64,000 bases of DNA. Source: Cellulosimicrobium cellulans. GTDB lineage: Bacteria > Actinomycetota > Actinomycetes > Actinomycetales > Cellulomonadaceae. The notes below the pieces were generated by a model that did no database searches, was not told the DNA's origin, and saw only the letters and a program-made list of their open reading frames with translations. The stretch spans positions 124,001 to 188,000 of the forward strand of contig NZ_VEGH01000003.1 of NCBI RefSeq assembly GCF_007679345.1, read 5' to 3'. Of this stretch, positions 1 through 8,258 are shown one piece after another (position 1 is the first letter of the stretch; every line of letters begins with the position of its first letter). Both the position numbers and the translations under genes were made by a program.

Positions 1-1
1 C

Positions 2-844
2 ACGACCGAGGAGATCGCGCGCGCCTTCCTGGTCCCGACCGCCACCGTGCAGGCGCGGATCACGCGGGCCAAGAAGACGCTGAGCGCCGCGCGGGTGCCG
101 TTCGCCGTCCCGGAGGGCGCCGAGCGGCGCGAGCGCCTGGGCTCGGTGCTCGCGGTGGTGTACCTGGTGTTCACCGAGGGGTCGACCGCGACCTCCGGGG
201 ACGGCTGGCTGCGCCCGGACCTCGCGCACGAGGCGGTCCGGCTCGCCCGCGTGCTCGCGCACCTCGCGCCGGACGAGCCTGAGGCGCTCGGTCTGCTCGC
301 GCTGCTCGAGCTCACCGCGGCCCGGTTCCCGGCCCGCGTCGCGGCGGACGGCTCGGCGGTGCTGCTCGAGGACCAGGACCGCCGCCGCTGGGACCGGGAC
401 GCGATCCGCCGGGGCCGCGCCGCGCTGGCGGCCGCGGGGCGGGTGGGGCGCGGCCTCGGCGCGTACGGGCTGCAGGCCGCGATCGCCGAGTGCCACGCGG
501 TCGCGGCGTCGGTCGCCGCCACCGACTGGGAGCGGGTGCTCCTGCTGTACGAGGCGCTCGGCCGGCTGGCGCCGTCGCCCGTCGTCGACCTCAACCGCGC
601 CGTCGCGCTGGCGATGGTGCGCGGCCCCGCCGCGGGGCTCGCCGTGGTGGACGGGCTGGTCGCCGCCGGGGCCCTCGACGGCTCGCACCTGCTGCCGTCG
701 GTGCGGGGGGAGCTGCTGCGCCGGCTGGGCCGCGACGCCGAGGCGCGCGACGACCTCGCGCGCGCCGCGGCGCTGTGCCCCAACGCGGCGGAGCGGCGGG
801 TGCTGCAGGCGAAGATCGCCGCCCTCGGGCCGGCGGCGGGCTGA
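2..844 (+). CDS. ECF-type RNA polymerase sigma factor, C-terminal part (5' end outside window)
   Basis: The reading frame is open from the first bases, so the gene begins left of the window. Its first visible residues form a sigma region 4 helix-turn-helix (TEEIARAFLVP followed by VQARITRAKKTL). A long alanine/leucine-rich helical extension follows, with LLYEALGRLAPSPVVDLNRAVA and a TPR-like end rich in RRLGRDAEARDDLARA. This is the DUF6596 layout of extracytoplasmic-function sigma factors of the ECF42 kind. Family members direct RNA polymerase to stress or detoxification promoters and often sit beside YCII/DGPF proteins; such a partner would lie off the left edge. Region 2 is not visible. 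Confidence 0.85.
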   Translation, partial: TTEEIARAFLVPTATVQARITRAKKTLSAARVPFAVPEGAERRERLGSVLAVVYLVFTEGSTATSGDGWLRPDLAHEAVRLARVLAHLAPDEPEALGLLALLELTAARFPARVAADGSAVLLEDQDRRRWDRDAIRRGRAALAAAGRVGRGLGAYGLQAAIAECHAVAASVAATDWERVLLLYEALGRLAPSPVVDLNRAVALAMVRGPAAGLAVVDGLVAAGALDGSHLLPSVRGELLRRLGRDAEARDDLARAAALCPNAAERRVLQAKIAALGPAAG

Positions 845-985
845 CGGGCCCGACCGCGCCCGCCCGCACCGGCCCGCCCACGACCGCCCGCCGACGCCCG
901 GCCGCGCGGACGGGCGAACGCCCTGTACAGCGCCACCGCCGTGCTGGCACGCTCGGAGCAGACGACCGACCCGGACGGGGGAGCG

Positions 986-1183
986 ATGCCCGACGACGAC
1001 CGGCCCGACCCGACCGACCGCCGACCGCTCGGCGGGCGGCCCGGCACGAACGGCGCCCCGTTCGGCACCAGCGTCCGCGACGCGCCGTCCCGCACCCCGC
1101 GCTCGACCGGGGTGCTGCTGGCCGAGGCCGCCCCGTTCCTGCTGCTCGCCGCGGTCGTCGTCCTCGTGCTGGCCGGGCGGTGA
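986..1183 (+). CDS. Small tail-anchored membrane protein (unknown)
   Basis: A 65-residue protein starting at ATG after the purine-rich GGACGGGGGAG. The first 40 residues are polar and rich in Asp, Pro, Arg and Gly. The last 20 are a hydrophobic segment (LLAEAAPFLLLAAVVVLVLAGR), so it would be a tail-anchored membrane protein. Its TGA overlaps the GTG start of the VOC gene by 4 nt (GTGA), which suggests translational coupling and supports it as a real gene. A GTG at 941 would add 15 residues. No family recognised. Confidence 0.5.
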   Translation: MPDDDRPDPTDRRPLGGRPGTNGAPFGTSVRDAPSRTPRSTGVLLAEAAPFLLLAAVVVLVLAGR

Positions 1184-1542
1184 CCGGCGTGGAGCGCGTG
1201 CTCGGCATCGGGGGCTACTTCCTGCGGGCGCGTGACCCGGAGGCGCTCACCCGGTGGTACCGCGAGCTGCTCGGGATCCAGGACGACGCGCACGGCCTGT
1301 GGCAGCAGGCGGCCGGTCCGACCGTCTTCGCCGCGTTCGAGCCCGACACCGACTACTTCGGGTCGCCGGAGCAGACCACGATGCTGAACTTCCGGGTCCG
1401 CGACCTCGACGCGATGCTCGCGCAGCTGCGGGAGCGTGGCGCGGACGTCGCGCCCGAGACGCAGGACATGGCGGGCGTCGGGCGGTTCGGCTGGGTCACC
1501 GACCCGGAGGGCAACCGCGTTGAGCTCTGGCAGCCGGCCTGA
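1180..1542 (+). CDS. VOC-family (glyoxalase/bleomycin resistance-like) protein
   Basis: A 120-residue single-domain vicinal-oxygen-chelate protein. It opens with the beta strand IGGYFLRARDPEALTRWYRELLG and ends with the family signature GRFGWVTDPEGNRVELWQPA. Family members bind a divalent metal and act on, or sequester, small electrophiles or drugs; the substrate here is unknown. The GTG start overlaps the TGA of the small membrane protein, so the two are probably translated from one message. A second in-frame GTG lies 9 nt downstream. Confidence 0.8.
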   Translation: MTGVERVLGIGGYFLRARDPEALTRWYRELLGIQDDAHGLWQQAAGPTVFAAFEPDTDYFGSPEQTTMLNFRVRDLDAMLAQLRERGADVAPETQDMAGVGRFGWVTDPEGNRVELWQPA

Positions 1543-1719
1543 GGCCGAGCACGGGCGGGACCCGGCCGGCGGGCGCGCGGGCCCGGGTGAACCACGCCGC
1601 GCGCCGGGTGAAACCCCTGGCCACGTGCACCGGGGCGCACCGCGGCCCGTCCGCGGCACGTACCGTCGGCACCCCGGGCCGGCCGCCGCCGACCCCCGTC
1701 GCCCGGAAGGAGGGTCGTC

Positions 1720-2820
1720 ATCGACGCCGAGCCGACGGCCCCGCCGATCGACGACCCGTGCTGGCGGGACGCCCTCGGCCGCGTCCTCGCCGACCCCGGC
1801 GCGCACGTCCTGCACGCGCAGCCCGTCGTCGACCTGGCCACGGGTCTCGTCGCCGGGTACGAGCTGCTGTCCCGGTTCGACGGCCCGTGGCGTGCCGCCC
1901 CGGACGCGTGGTTCGCGGCGGCGCAGCACTGGGGCGCGAACCCCGCTCTCCAGGCGCGCGTGCTGGAGAAGGCCGTCGTCGCGCGCGGGGACCTGCCGCC
2001 GAACACGTTCCTCACCGTCAACGTGGACCCGCACCTGCTCGCGGACGACGCCGTGGCCGGTGCGCTGCTGCAGCACGCCGACCTGTCCCGCGTCGTACTG
2101 GAGCTGACCGAGCACACCCGGCTGGACGAGGGCGGCCGGGTGCTGGCGGTCCTCGACCGCGTGCGGGCCGCCGGCGCGCTCGTCGCGATGGACGACGCCG
2201 GCACGGGGTACGCCGGCCTGGAGCTGCTCCTCGCGCTGCGCCCCGACGTCGTGAAGCTCGACCGGGCGCTCATCACCGGCATCGACGCGGACCCCGTGAA
2301 GCGGGCGCTGGTGGAGGTGTTCGGCGACTTGGTCGGCCGGATGGACGGCTGGATCCTGGCCGAGGGCATCGAGACCCGCGCCGAGCTCGACGCGCTGATC
2401 GCGCTCGGCGTGCCGCTCGGCCAGGGCTGGGCGCTCGGCCGCCCGCAGCCGCAGATGCTCGCGGCGCTGCCGCCCGAGGACGTCGCGCACATCCGCGGGA
2501 CGGCGTCGCGCGCGTCCCTCACGGGGAACGTCGCCAGCGTCGTGCGACCGGCCACCGCCGGGCGGGACCGCGACCGGGCGGAGGTGCTGCTGCGGGACGA
2601 CGGCATGGTCACCGAGGTCCGGGACGGCACCGGCCGGTGGGTGCCGGCGATGACGGTCGCGCCCAGCGCGGCGCTCGCCGAGGTGGCGCGGCGCGCCATG
2701 CTCCGTCCCGAGCCGCGGCGGTGGGACCCGCTGGTCTGCACCGACGTGAACGGTGCCGTGGTCGGGACCGTGCCGCTCGACGCCCTCGTGCTCGCGCTCT
2801 GCGACTCGCCCGGCGCCTGA
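1720..2820 (+). CDS. EAL-domain cyclic-di-GMP phosphodiesterase-like protein with a C-terminal CBS-like region; non-canonical start
   Basis: Residues about 30-255 form an EAL domain that would hydrolyse cyclic-di-GMP. The motifs present are GYELLSRF (for EAL), TVNVDP, LELTEH, MDDAGTGYAGL, DVVKLDRALI, AEGIET and GQGWALGRP, so the usual metal and catalytic Glu, Asn, Asp, Lys and Gln positions are kept. The last 110 residues (from VLLRDDGMVTEV to VPLDALVLAL) resemble a CBS-type or sensory module. There is no GTG, ATG or TTG in frame between the stop at 1609 and ATG 1960, and 1960 would delete the EAL motif. A strong Shine-Dalgarno GGAAGGAGG (1705-1713) lies 6 nt before ATC 1720, which is taken here as a tentative AUC start giving 366 residues. 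Confidence 0.75.
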   Translation: MDAEPTAPPIDDPCWRDALGRVLADPGAHVLHAQPVVDLATGLVAGYELLSRFDGPWRAAPDAWFAAAQHWGANPALQARVLEKAVVARGDLPPNTFLTVNVDPHLLADDAVAGALLQHADLSRVVLELTEHTRLDEGGRVLAVLDRVRAAGALVAMDDAGTGYAGLELLLALRPDVVKLDRALITGIDADPVKRALVEVFGDLVGRMDGWILAEGIETRAELDALIALGVPLGQGWALGRPQPQMLAALPPEDVAHIRGTASRASLTGNVASVVRPATAGRDRDRAEVLLRDDGMVTEVRDGTGRWVPAMTVAPSAALAEVARRAMLRPEPRRWDPLVCTDVNGAVVGTVPLDALVLALCDSPGA

Positions 2821-2882
2821 CCGGCACCGATGAACGAGGGACCCCGCCCGGGGTCCCGCGAACCCAGGAAGAGGACACCACC

Positions 2883-3053
2883 ATGAAGGCATTCCGCTGC
2901 GGCGACGTCGTCCCGGGCTGCGCCCGCGCGTTCACCGGCACGGAGGACGAGATCCTCGCGCTGGTGGCGCAGCACGCGCAGCACGACCACGGGCTCACCG
3001 AGATCCCGGCCGAGCTGGTCGTGCAGGTGCGGGGGGCGATGGTCACCGCCTGA
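2883..3053 (+). CDS. DUF1059 small protein
   Basis: A 56-residue protein beginning MKAFRCGDVVPGCARAF and containing LVAQHAQHDHGLTEIP. This matches the small DUF1059 family: two Cys near the N-terminus, then a His-rich H-x2-H-D-H-G stretch. A good ribosome site (AGGAAGAGG) precedes the ATG. Function is unknown; the Cys/His pattern suggests metal binding, but that is inference. It lies 62 nt after the EAL gene on the same strand, and a hairpin follows its stop. Confidence 0.8.
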   Translation: MKAFRCGDVVPGCARAFTGTEDEILALVAQHAQHDHGLTEIPAELVVQVRGAMVTA

Positions 3054-3057
3054 GCCG

Positions 3058-3077
3058 GGCGCCGGCCCGTCGGCGCC
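3058..3077 (+). terminator. GC-rich hairpin after the DUF1059 gene
   Basis: A perfect 7-bp stem, GGCGCCG and CGGCGCC, with a 6-nt loop (GCCCGT), begins 5 nt after the TGA. It has no T-run, which is usual for actinobacterial terminators. Confidence 0.5.
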
Positions 3078-3225
3078 GGCCGGTGTTGCCCGACCGCCGG
3101 ACCGGGGCCAGTCTGGACGTGCGGACCCGGCAGCGCAGGGGAGCCCGGGCCGCTCCGACGCGCGAGGCCGACGACGTCCGGCGAGCAGCCCCGTCGTGGC
3201 CCCGCCCACGGCAGGGGGCAATCAC

Positions 3226-4173
3226 ATGTGCACAGGCATCAGGTTCTCGGACGGCGACGGCCATCTCTACCTCGCCCGCAACCTCGACTGGACCAGCGGC
3301 TACGGGGAACGGGTGGTCGTCACGCCCACCGGCTTCGTCCCGACCTCGCCGTTCGGTGCGGTCGAGGGCGTCGAGCACGCCGTCATCGGCATGGGCATCG
3401 TCGCCGAGGAGACGCCGCTGTACTTCGACTGCGGCAACGACGCGGGCCTGGTCGTCGCCGGGCTCAACTTCCCGGGGTACGCGGAGTACGCGCCCGGGCC
3501 GGTGGCGGGATCCACCAACGTCGCCGCCTACGAGTTCCCGCTCTGGGTGGCGTCCCGGTTCGCGTCGGTCGACGAGGTCGAGGCGGCCCTGGCCGACGTC
3601 GTCATCGTCGACCGGCCGATCAACGACACGTACCCCAGCTCGATGCTGCACTGGATCATCGGGGACGCGACGCGCGCGATCGTGGTCGAGCACACGAGCA
3701 GCGGGATGCACGTCTTCCACGACGACGTCGACGTGCTGACGAACCAGCCCGGGTTCTCCTGGCACCACGAGAACCTGCGCAACTACCTCAACCTGTCGCC
3801 GGAGTTCCCGAAGGAGGTCGACCTGGGCCGGGCGCGGCTGACGCCGTTCGGGTCGGGGTCGCACATGCGCGGCATCCCGGGCGACTACTACTCGCCGTCG
3901 CGCTTCGTGCGCGCCGCGTACGTCCACGCGCACTACCCGCCGCAGGACACCGAGGAGGGCAACGTCAGCCGCGCCTTCCACACCCTGCAGCAGGTCGCGA
4001 TGGTGGACGGCAGCGCGGCGATGGGGTCGGGGGAGTTCGAGAAGACGATCTACACCGGGCTGTTCTCGTCCCGGACGTCGACGTACTACTGGAACACCTA
4101 CGACGACCCGGCGATCCGGAGCGTCGCCCTGGCCGACCACGCCCCGGACGGCGCGGAGCTCGTGGTCGTCTAG
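3226..4173 (+). CDS. Choloylglycine hydrolase / penicillin V acylase-family Ntn hydrolase
   Basis: 315 residues. The chosen ATG makes Cys the second residue (MCTGIRF), as this N-terminal-nucleophile family needs after Met removal; an upstream start at 3196 would bury the nucleophile. Residues matching the conserved active site are Cys2, Arg18 and Asp21 (ARNLDW), the NQPGFSWHHENLRNYL segment carrying the conserved Asn, and Arg in SRFVRAAY. Family members cleave linear amides such as conjugated bile salts, penicillin V or N-acyl-homoserine lactones, and for a free-living actinobacterium an N-acyl amide is the likeliest substrate (inference). There is no signal peptide, so it is probably cytoplasmic. 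Confidence 0.85.
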   Translation: MCTGIRFSDGDGHLYLARNLDWTSGYGERVVVTPTGFVPTSPFGAVEGVEHAVIGMGIVAEETPLYFDCGNDAGLVVAGLNFPGYAEYAPGPVAGSTNVAAYEFPLWVASRFASVDEVEAALADVVIVDRPINDTYPSSMLHWIIGDATRAIVVEHTSSGMHVFHDDVDVLTNQPGFSWHHENLRNYLNLSPEFPKEVDLGRARLTPFGSGSHMRGIPGDYYSPSRFVRAAYVHAHYPPQDTEEGNVSRAFHTLQQVAMVDGSAAMGSGEFEKTIYTGLFSSRTSTYYWNTYDDPAIRSVALADHAPDGAELVVV

Positions 4174-4183
4174 CGGCCGGGCA

Positions 4184-4750
4184 TCAGCCGCCGGGCGCCG
4201 CGGGCGCCCGGCGGTACCGCTCGTAGACCACGCGCCCGCCGAACGTCCGGGTGTCGAGCAGCTCGAGGACCAGCGCCTCGGCGAGCGGCGGCAGGAGCGG
4301 CGTCCCGCCACCGAGCACGACCGGGTTCCGGAAGACGCGCACCTCGTCGAGCAGTCCGAGCGCGATCGCCTGCCCGGCGAGGTCCGGCCCGCCGATCGAC
4401 ACGTCCCGGTCCGTCGAGCCCAGCGCGCGGGCGACCTCCTCGGCGACCGGTGCCGTGGCCAGCCGGGCGTTGCCCTCGACCCGATCGAGCGTGCGGCTGA
4501 ACACGACCTTCGGCAGCGCCGCCCACACGTCGGCGAACGCGTCCCCGAGCGGCGTGCCGCGCATCAGCGGGTCCGTCTCCCAGGGGAGCATCGTCTCGTA
4601 CAGCCGCCGGCCGCACAGGTACGCGCCGAGCTCACCGACCTGCGCGAGGCTGAACCGGAACTGGTCCTCGCTCGGCGCGCTCCAGGCGAAGCCCCCGTCG
4701 CGGTCCGCGACGAAGCCGTCGACGGACACGCTCATCGAGCAGATCAGCAC
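4184..4750 (-). CDS. Dihydrofolate reductase-fold (RibD C-terminal-like) protein
   Basis: 188 residues: MSVSVDGFVADRDG near the start, YLCGRRLYETM, PKVVFSRTL, IGGPDLAGQAIALGLLDEVRVF and VVLGGGTPLLP. This is the small YyaP/YwjB-type DHFR-like family, presumed NADPH-dependent reductases of unknown substrate. The GTG start has TAGGCT 6 nt upstream on its strand, fitting a leaderless promoter. The gene is 32 nt downstream of the iminopeptidase gene on the same strand and converges with the Ntn hydrolase gene. Confidence 0.8.
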   Translation of the reverse strand: MLICSMSVSVDGFVADRDGGFAWSAPSEDQFRFSLAQVGELGAYLCGRRLYETMLPWETDPLMRGTPLGDAFADVWAALPKVVFSRTLDRVEGNARLATAPVAEEVARALGSTDRDVSIGGPDLAGQAIALGLLDEVRVFRNPVVLGGGTPLLPPLAEALVLELLDTRTFGGRVVYERYRRAPAAPGG

Positions 4751-4782
4751 GGCGCGAGCCTACGACCGACCCGGTGAGGCGG

Positions 4783-5757
4783 TCACTCGTCCGGCGTGCT
4801 CGGGCGGGCCCGGTCCGCCAGCCGGTCGATCGCCCGGCTGGTGAGCTCCATCTCCTGCTCGCCGCCGTGCCCCTCGGACTCGACGACGTGCAGCTCGCTG
4901 CCGGGCCAGGCCGCGTGCAGCCGCCACGGCGTGACGACCGGGCCGCTGATGTCCCGGCGGCCGTGGACCAGCACCCCCGGGATGCCGGCGAGCTCGTGCG
5001 CGCGGCCCAGCACGGCGTGGTCGCCGGCCAGGAAGCAGTCGTGCGCCCAGAAGTGCGTGACGAGGGTGGCGAAGTTCGCCCGCTCCCGGGGGTCGGCGTG
5101 CAGCGGGCCCGGGGTCCAGGCCGGGTCGAGCGACACGTGGGTCGACTCCCACGCGTCCCACGCGTCGGCGGCCGCCGCCCGGACGTCCGGGTCCGGGTCG
5201 CGCAGGCGACGGGCGTAGTGCTCGACCACGCGGACGCCCTCGGGCACGTCGGCCGCGAACCGGGCCCACGCCTCCGGGAACACCCGGCCGACGCCCTGCG
5301 TGATCCAGTCGATCTCCTCCCGGCCGCCGGTGGTGACCGCCGTCAGCACGAGCGCGGTCACGCGGGCCGGGTGCGCGAGGGCGTACGCCAGGGCGAGCGT
5401 CGACCCCCAGGAGACGCCGTGCACCAGCCACGACGCCACCCCGAGGTGCTCCCGCAGCGCCTCGAGGTCCGCGACCAGGGCGTCCGTGGTGTGCTCGTCG
5501 AGGCGCTCGAGGTCGTCGACCGCCCACGGCGTGCTGCGCCCGCAGCCCCGCTGGTCCAGCCCGACGACGAGGTAGCGGCCCGGGTCGAACCGACGGCGGT
5601 ACCCGCCGGGGCCGAGCCCGCTGCCCGGGCCGCCGTGCAGGTACAGCGCGGGGCGGCCGGCGGGGTCGCCGGACGTCTCCCAGTACAGCCGGGCGCCGTC
5701 GGGACGGTCGAGCAGGCCGTGGTCGAACGGCTCCGTGGGCGGGTGCACGCCGTCCAC
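4783..5757 (-). CDS. pip: Proline iminopeptidase-like alpha/beta hydrolase
   Basis: 324 residues. Diagnostic motifs of the prolyl aminopeptidase family are ALYLHGGPGSGLGPGGYRRRFDP, VVGLDQRGCGRSTPW and LVHGVSWGSTLALAYALAHP (nucleophile Ser in GVSWG). The catalytic Asp is probably in VHGRRDISGPV and the His in VESEGHGG. It would remove N-terminal proline from peptides in the cytoplasm. Two GTG codons, at 5757 and 5748, are possible starts and neither has a clear ribosome site; the longer is given. It faces away from arr. Confidence 0.87.
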   Translation of the reverse strand: MDGVHPPTEPFDHGLLDRPDGARLYWETSGDPAGRPALYLHGGPGSGLGPGGYRRRFDPGRYLVVGLDQRGCGRSTPWAVDDLERLDEHTTDALVADLEALREHLGVASWLVHGVSWGSTLALAYALAHPARVTALVLTAVTTGGREEIDWITQGVGRVFPEAWARFAADVPEGVRVVEHYARRLRDPDPDVRAAAADAWDAWESTHVSLDPAWTPGPLHADPRERANFATLVTHFWAHDCFLAGDHAVLGRAHELAGIPGVLVHGRRDISGPVVTPWRLHAAWPGSELHVVESEGHGGEQEMELTSRAIDRLADRARPSTPDE

Positions 5758-5826
5758 CGTACGAGCGCGCGCCGCCGGGCGGGAGGCGTGCGGCGGCACC
5801 GCCGTCGACGGGCCTAGCCTGTGCGG

Positions 5827-6237
5827 GTGAGCGACGCGCTGGACGAGGGACCGTTCTTCCACGGCACCAGGGCCGACCTGCCGGTCGGGGGCCTGCTGAC
5901 CGCCGGCTTCCGGTCGAACTACCGCCCCGAGATCGTCATGAACCACGTGTACTTCACCGCGCTCGTCGACGGTGCGGGCCTCGCCGCCGAGCTGGCCGCG
6001 GGGGACGCCCCGCCCCGGGTCTACGAGGTCGAGCCGACCGGGCCGTACGAGGACGACCCGAACGTCACGGACAAGAAGTTCCCGGGCAACCCCACCCGGT
6101 CGTTCCGCAGCGCCGAGCCGCTGCGGGTGGTCCGCGAGGTCGACGACTGGCCCCGGCTGAGCCCGGAGGCGCTGGCGGCGTGGCGCGCGCGGCTGGCGTC
6201 GCTGCTGGCCCACGAGCGGGGCGAGATCATCAACTGA
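5827..6237 (+). CDS. arr: NAD+-rifampin ADP-ribosyltransferase
   Basis: 136 residues, the normal length of Arr. Near-invariant Arr segments are GPFFHGTRADL, GFRSNYRPEIVMNHVYFTAL, RVYEVEPTGPYEDDPNVTDKK and FPGNPTRSFRSAEPLRVV. The enzyme transfers ADP-ribose from NAD+ to the C23 hydroxyl of rifamycins and inactivates them; the conserved His, Tyr and Asp are present. A TAGCCT hexamer at 5815-5820 lies 6 nt before this GTG, so a leaderless transcript starting at 5827 is preferred over GTG 5821. It is a single gene with no mobile-element marks, so it is probably intrinsic. Confidence 0.93.
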   Translation: MSDALDEGPFFHGTRADLPVGGLLTAGFRSNYRPEIVMNHVYFTALVDGAGLAAELAAGDAPPRVYEVEPTGPYEDDPNVTDKKFPGNPTRSFRSAEPLRVVREVDDWPRLSPEALAAWRARLASLLAHERGEIIN

Positions 6238-6286
6238 GCCCGCACCGGGTGCGGCGGTCGACCGCGACGCCGCTCGCCCCGGCGGG

Positions 6287-7072
6287 TCACGCCGGTGCGA
6301 GCCAGTCCCGGCGGACCCGGTCCCGCGCACACCGCCCGGGCCAGTCGGGCGGCAGCAGCTCCGGGGGGAGCAGCGGGTCCGGCCCCATCGCCCGCTCGAG
6401 CGCCGCGTGCACGGCGACGTACCCGGCCAGCGCGGCGGCCGGTCCGCCCCGGGTCGCGGGTCCCGACCACCGGTCCATCACCCCGAGCAGGTCCGTGTAG
6501 GCGTCGCGCAACGCGCCGAGCGGCCACAGGTCACCCACGACGTCCGCGAGCGGCCGGCCGGCGTGCTGGACGCTGCGCGCGGTCGCCGTCGTGAGGTACC
6601 CGCCGACGCCGCCGTCGTGCTCCGCCTCGAGCGCGGCCGACAGGTCGTGCGGGCTCACGAAGAGCCCCGGGGTCAGCGGTGCGGCCCCGAGCCGCGACAG
6701 GGCCGCGCGCAGCGCGTCCCGCAGCGCCCGGTGCGACTCGGGCACCGAGAACGCGAGCAGGTGCCAGTGCCCGTCCCACCCGGGCTCGCCCGCGTCCTGC
6801 CGCAGGGCGAAGTCCCAGTACGCCTCGTCGAGCAGGGCGCGGCGCCGGCCGCGTGCGGTGCTCCGCAGCGACCCCGCCCGCCCGCGGCCGGTCTGCTCGA
6901 CGATCCCGGCCTCGCTCAACCGGCGGATCGCCAGTCGGAGCGGCTGGTCGGCGACGCCCAGCAGGTTGGCCGCGTCGTAGACCGTCGAGAGCGCCGCCCG
7001 GCCGTGGGTCGCGAGGCTGAGCTCGACGACCTCCCGCGGCGTCGGGGCCCACGGATCGCGAGCGGCGCTCAC
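6287..7072 (-). CDS. PaaX-like transcriptional regulator
   Basis: 261 residues. The N-terminal winged helix (TPREVVELSLATHGRAALSTVYDAANLLGVADQPLRLAIRRLSEAGIVEQ) is followed by the PaaX central domain (GHWHLLAFSVPESHRALRDALRAALSRLGAAPLTPGLFVSPHD). The GTG start is 7 nt after a GGAGGT ribosome site. PaaX is a repressor of phenylacetate catabolism that senses its CoA thioester; no such pathway is here, so the effector is unknown. It is divergent from the membrane-anchored hydrolase gene and may control it. Confidence 0.75.
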   Translation of the reverse strand: MSAARDPWAPTPREVVELSLATHGRAALSTVYDAANLLGVADQPLRLAIRRLSEAGIVEQTGRGRAGSLRSTARGRRRALLDEAYWDFALRQDAGEPGWDGHWHLLAFSVPESHRALRDALRAALSRLGAAPLTPGLFVSPHDLSAALEAEHDGGVGGYLTTATARSVQHAGRPLADVVGDLWPLGALRDAYTDLLGVMDRWSGPATRGGPAAALAGYVAVHAALERAMGPDPLLPPELLPPDWPGRCARDRVRRDWLAPA

Positions 7073-7166
7073 GCGGGCACCTCCGGCGGGACCGCGCGCG
7101 CCCGAGGACCACCGCGGAGGACGAGGGTCGGGGTCACACCGGTAGACTATCGGGTACATTACGGTC

Positions 7167-8258
7167 GTGGCCAGGACGATAGTTCAGCGGCGGTGGCGAC
7201 GGCGGGCCGTGGCCCTCGTGGTGGTGGCGGCCGTGATCGGCGTGCTCGTCGCGGTCGCGGCCACCGGCCACGCGTTCGCGATCGAGGAGCGCCGGGTGCG
7301 CATCGAGACCGCCGCCGGGGTGCTCGACGCGGTGCTGGCGACCCCGCCCGGCGCGGTCGAGCCGACGGGCGTGGTGGTGTTCGTGCACGGCGACGGGCCT
7401 GTCGACGCGACCAGCGACGGCTTCTACCGCCCGATCTGGGAGGACCTCGCGCGCGCCGGGTACGCCTCGCTGTCCTGGAGCAAGCCCGGCGTGGGCGGGT
7501 CGACGGGCGACTGGCTCGACCAGTCGCTGGCCGACCGCGCGGCGGAGGTCGGCGCGGCGCTGGACTGGGTCGTCGAGCAGCCGGGCGTCGACCCGCGGCG
7601 GGTCGGGCTGTGGGGCGCGAGCCAGGGCGGCTGGGTGGTCCCCGCCGTCGCGGCGCGGCGCGACGACGTCGCGTTCGCGATCCTCGTGTCGCCCGCCGTG
7701 AACTGGCTGCGTCAGGGGCGGTACCACCTGCTCGCGTCGCTCGACCACGAGGGCGCGTCCGCCGCGGACCGGGAGCGCGCGATCGCGGCCAGCGACGACA
7801 CCCGGCGGCTGCTCGACGAGCGCGCGGACTACGCGCGCTACCGCGAGGAGACGATCGACCCGGAACCGATGACCCGGGCGCGGTGGGGGTTCGTCGCCCG
7901 CAACTACCGGGCGGACGCGACCCCGGACCTGGTGGCGATGGCCGGGCGGGACGTGCCGACGTTGCTGCTGCTGGCGGACGGCGACCTGAACGTCGACGCC
8001 GACGAGACCGAGCGGGTGTACCGCGACCTGCTCGGCGAGGACGTCCGGGTGCGGCGGTTCGCGGGCGCCCGCCACTCGCTCGCGCGCGCCGCCGTGGAGG
8101 ACGACGCGGTGCTGGGCCTGGTCACCGGCGTGCTCGCTCCCCGGCGGGTGTTCGTGCCGGGGTACACCTCCGCCCAGCGGGAGTTCCTGCTCGGGCTCGA
8201 GCACGGCCGTCCGACGGCCTCGTCCAGCCGCACCCCCGGGCTAGGGTCGGCCCCGTGA
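7167..8258 (+). CDS. Membrane-anchored alpha/beta hydrolase
   Basis: 363 residues. An N-terminal basic stretch (RRWRRR) and one hydrophobic segment (ALVVVAAVIGVLVAVAATG) form a signal anchor, with the enzyme probably outside the membrane. The hydrolase core shows VVVFVHGDGPVDATSDGF (oxyanion region), the nucleophile elbow LWGASQGGWVVP, LLLLADGDLNVD (acid) and GARHSLA (His). It resembles dienelactone hydrolase or prolyl-oligopeptidase-type serine hydrolases; the substrate is unknown. TACATT 6 nt before the GTG suggests a leaderless message. Its TGA overlaps the next GTG by 4 nt. Confidence 0.82.
   Translation: MARTIVQRRWRRRAVALVVVAAVIGVLVAVAATGHAFAIEERRVRIETAAGVLDAVLATPPGAVEPTGVVVFVHGDGPVDATSDGFYRPIWEDLARAGYASLSWSKPGVGGSTGDWLDQSLADRAAEVGAALDWVVEQPGVDPRRVGLWGASQGGWVVPAVAARRDDVAFAILVSPAVNWLRQGRYHLLASLDHEGASAADRERAIAASDDTRRLLDERADYARYREETIDPEPMTRARWGFVARNYRADATPDLVAMAGRDVPTLLLLADGDLNVDADETERVYRDLLGEDVRVRRFAGARHSLARAAVEDDAVLGLVTGVLAPRRVFVPGYTSAQREFLLGLEHGRPTASSSRTPGLGSAP

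Noticed and set aside
1960..2820. ATG 1960 as start of the EAL gene
   Set aside because: It would remove the ELL (EAL) motif and its flanks, which are clearly encoded upstream behind a strong ribosome site.
1353..3221. 622-codon minus-strand open frame
   Set aside because: Antisense shadow of the EAL and VOC genes; low-complexity Arg/Ser/Ala product typical of high-GC reverse frames.
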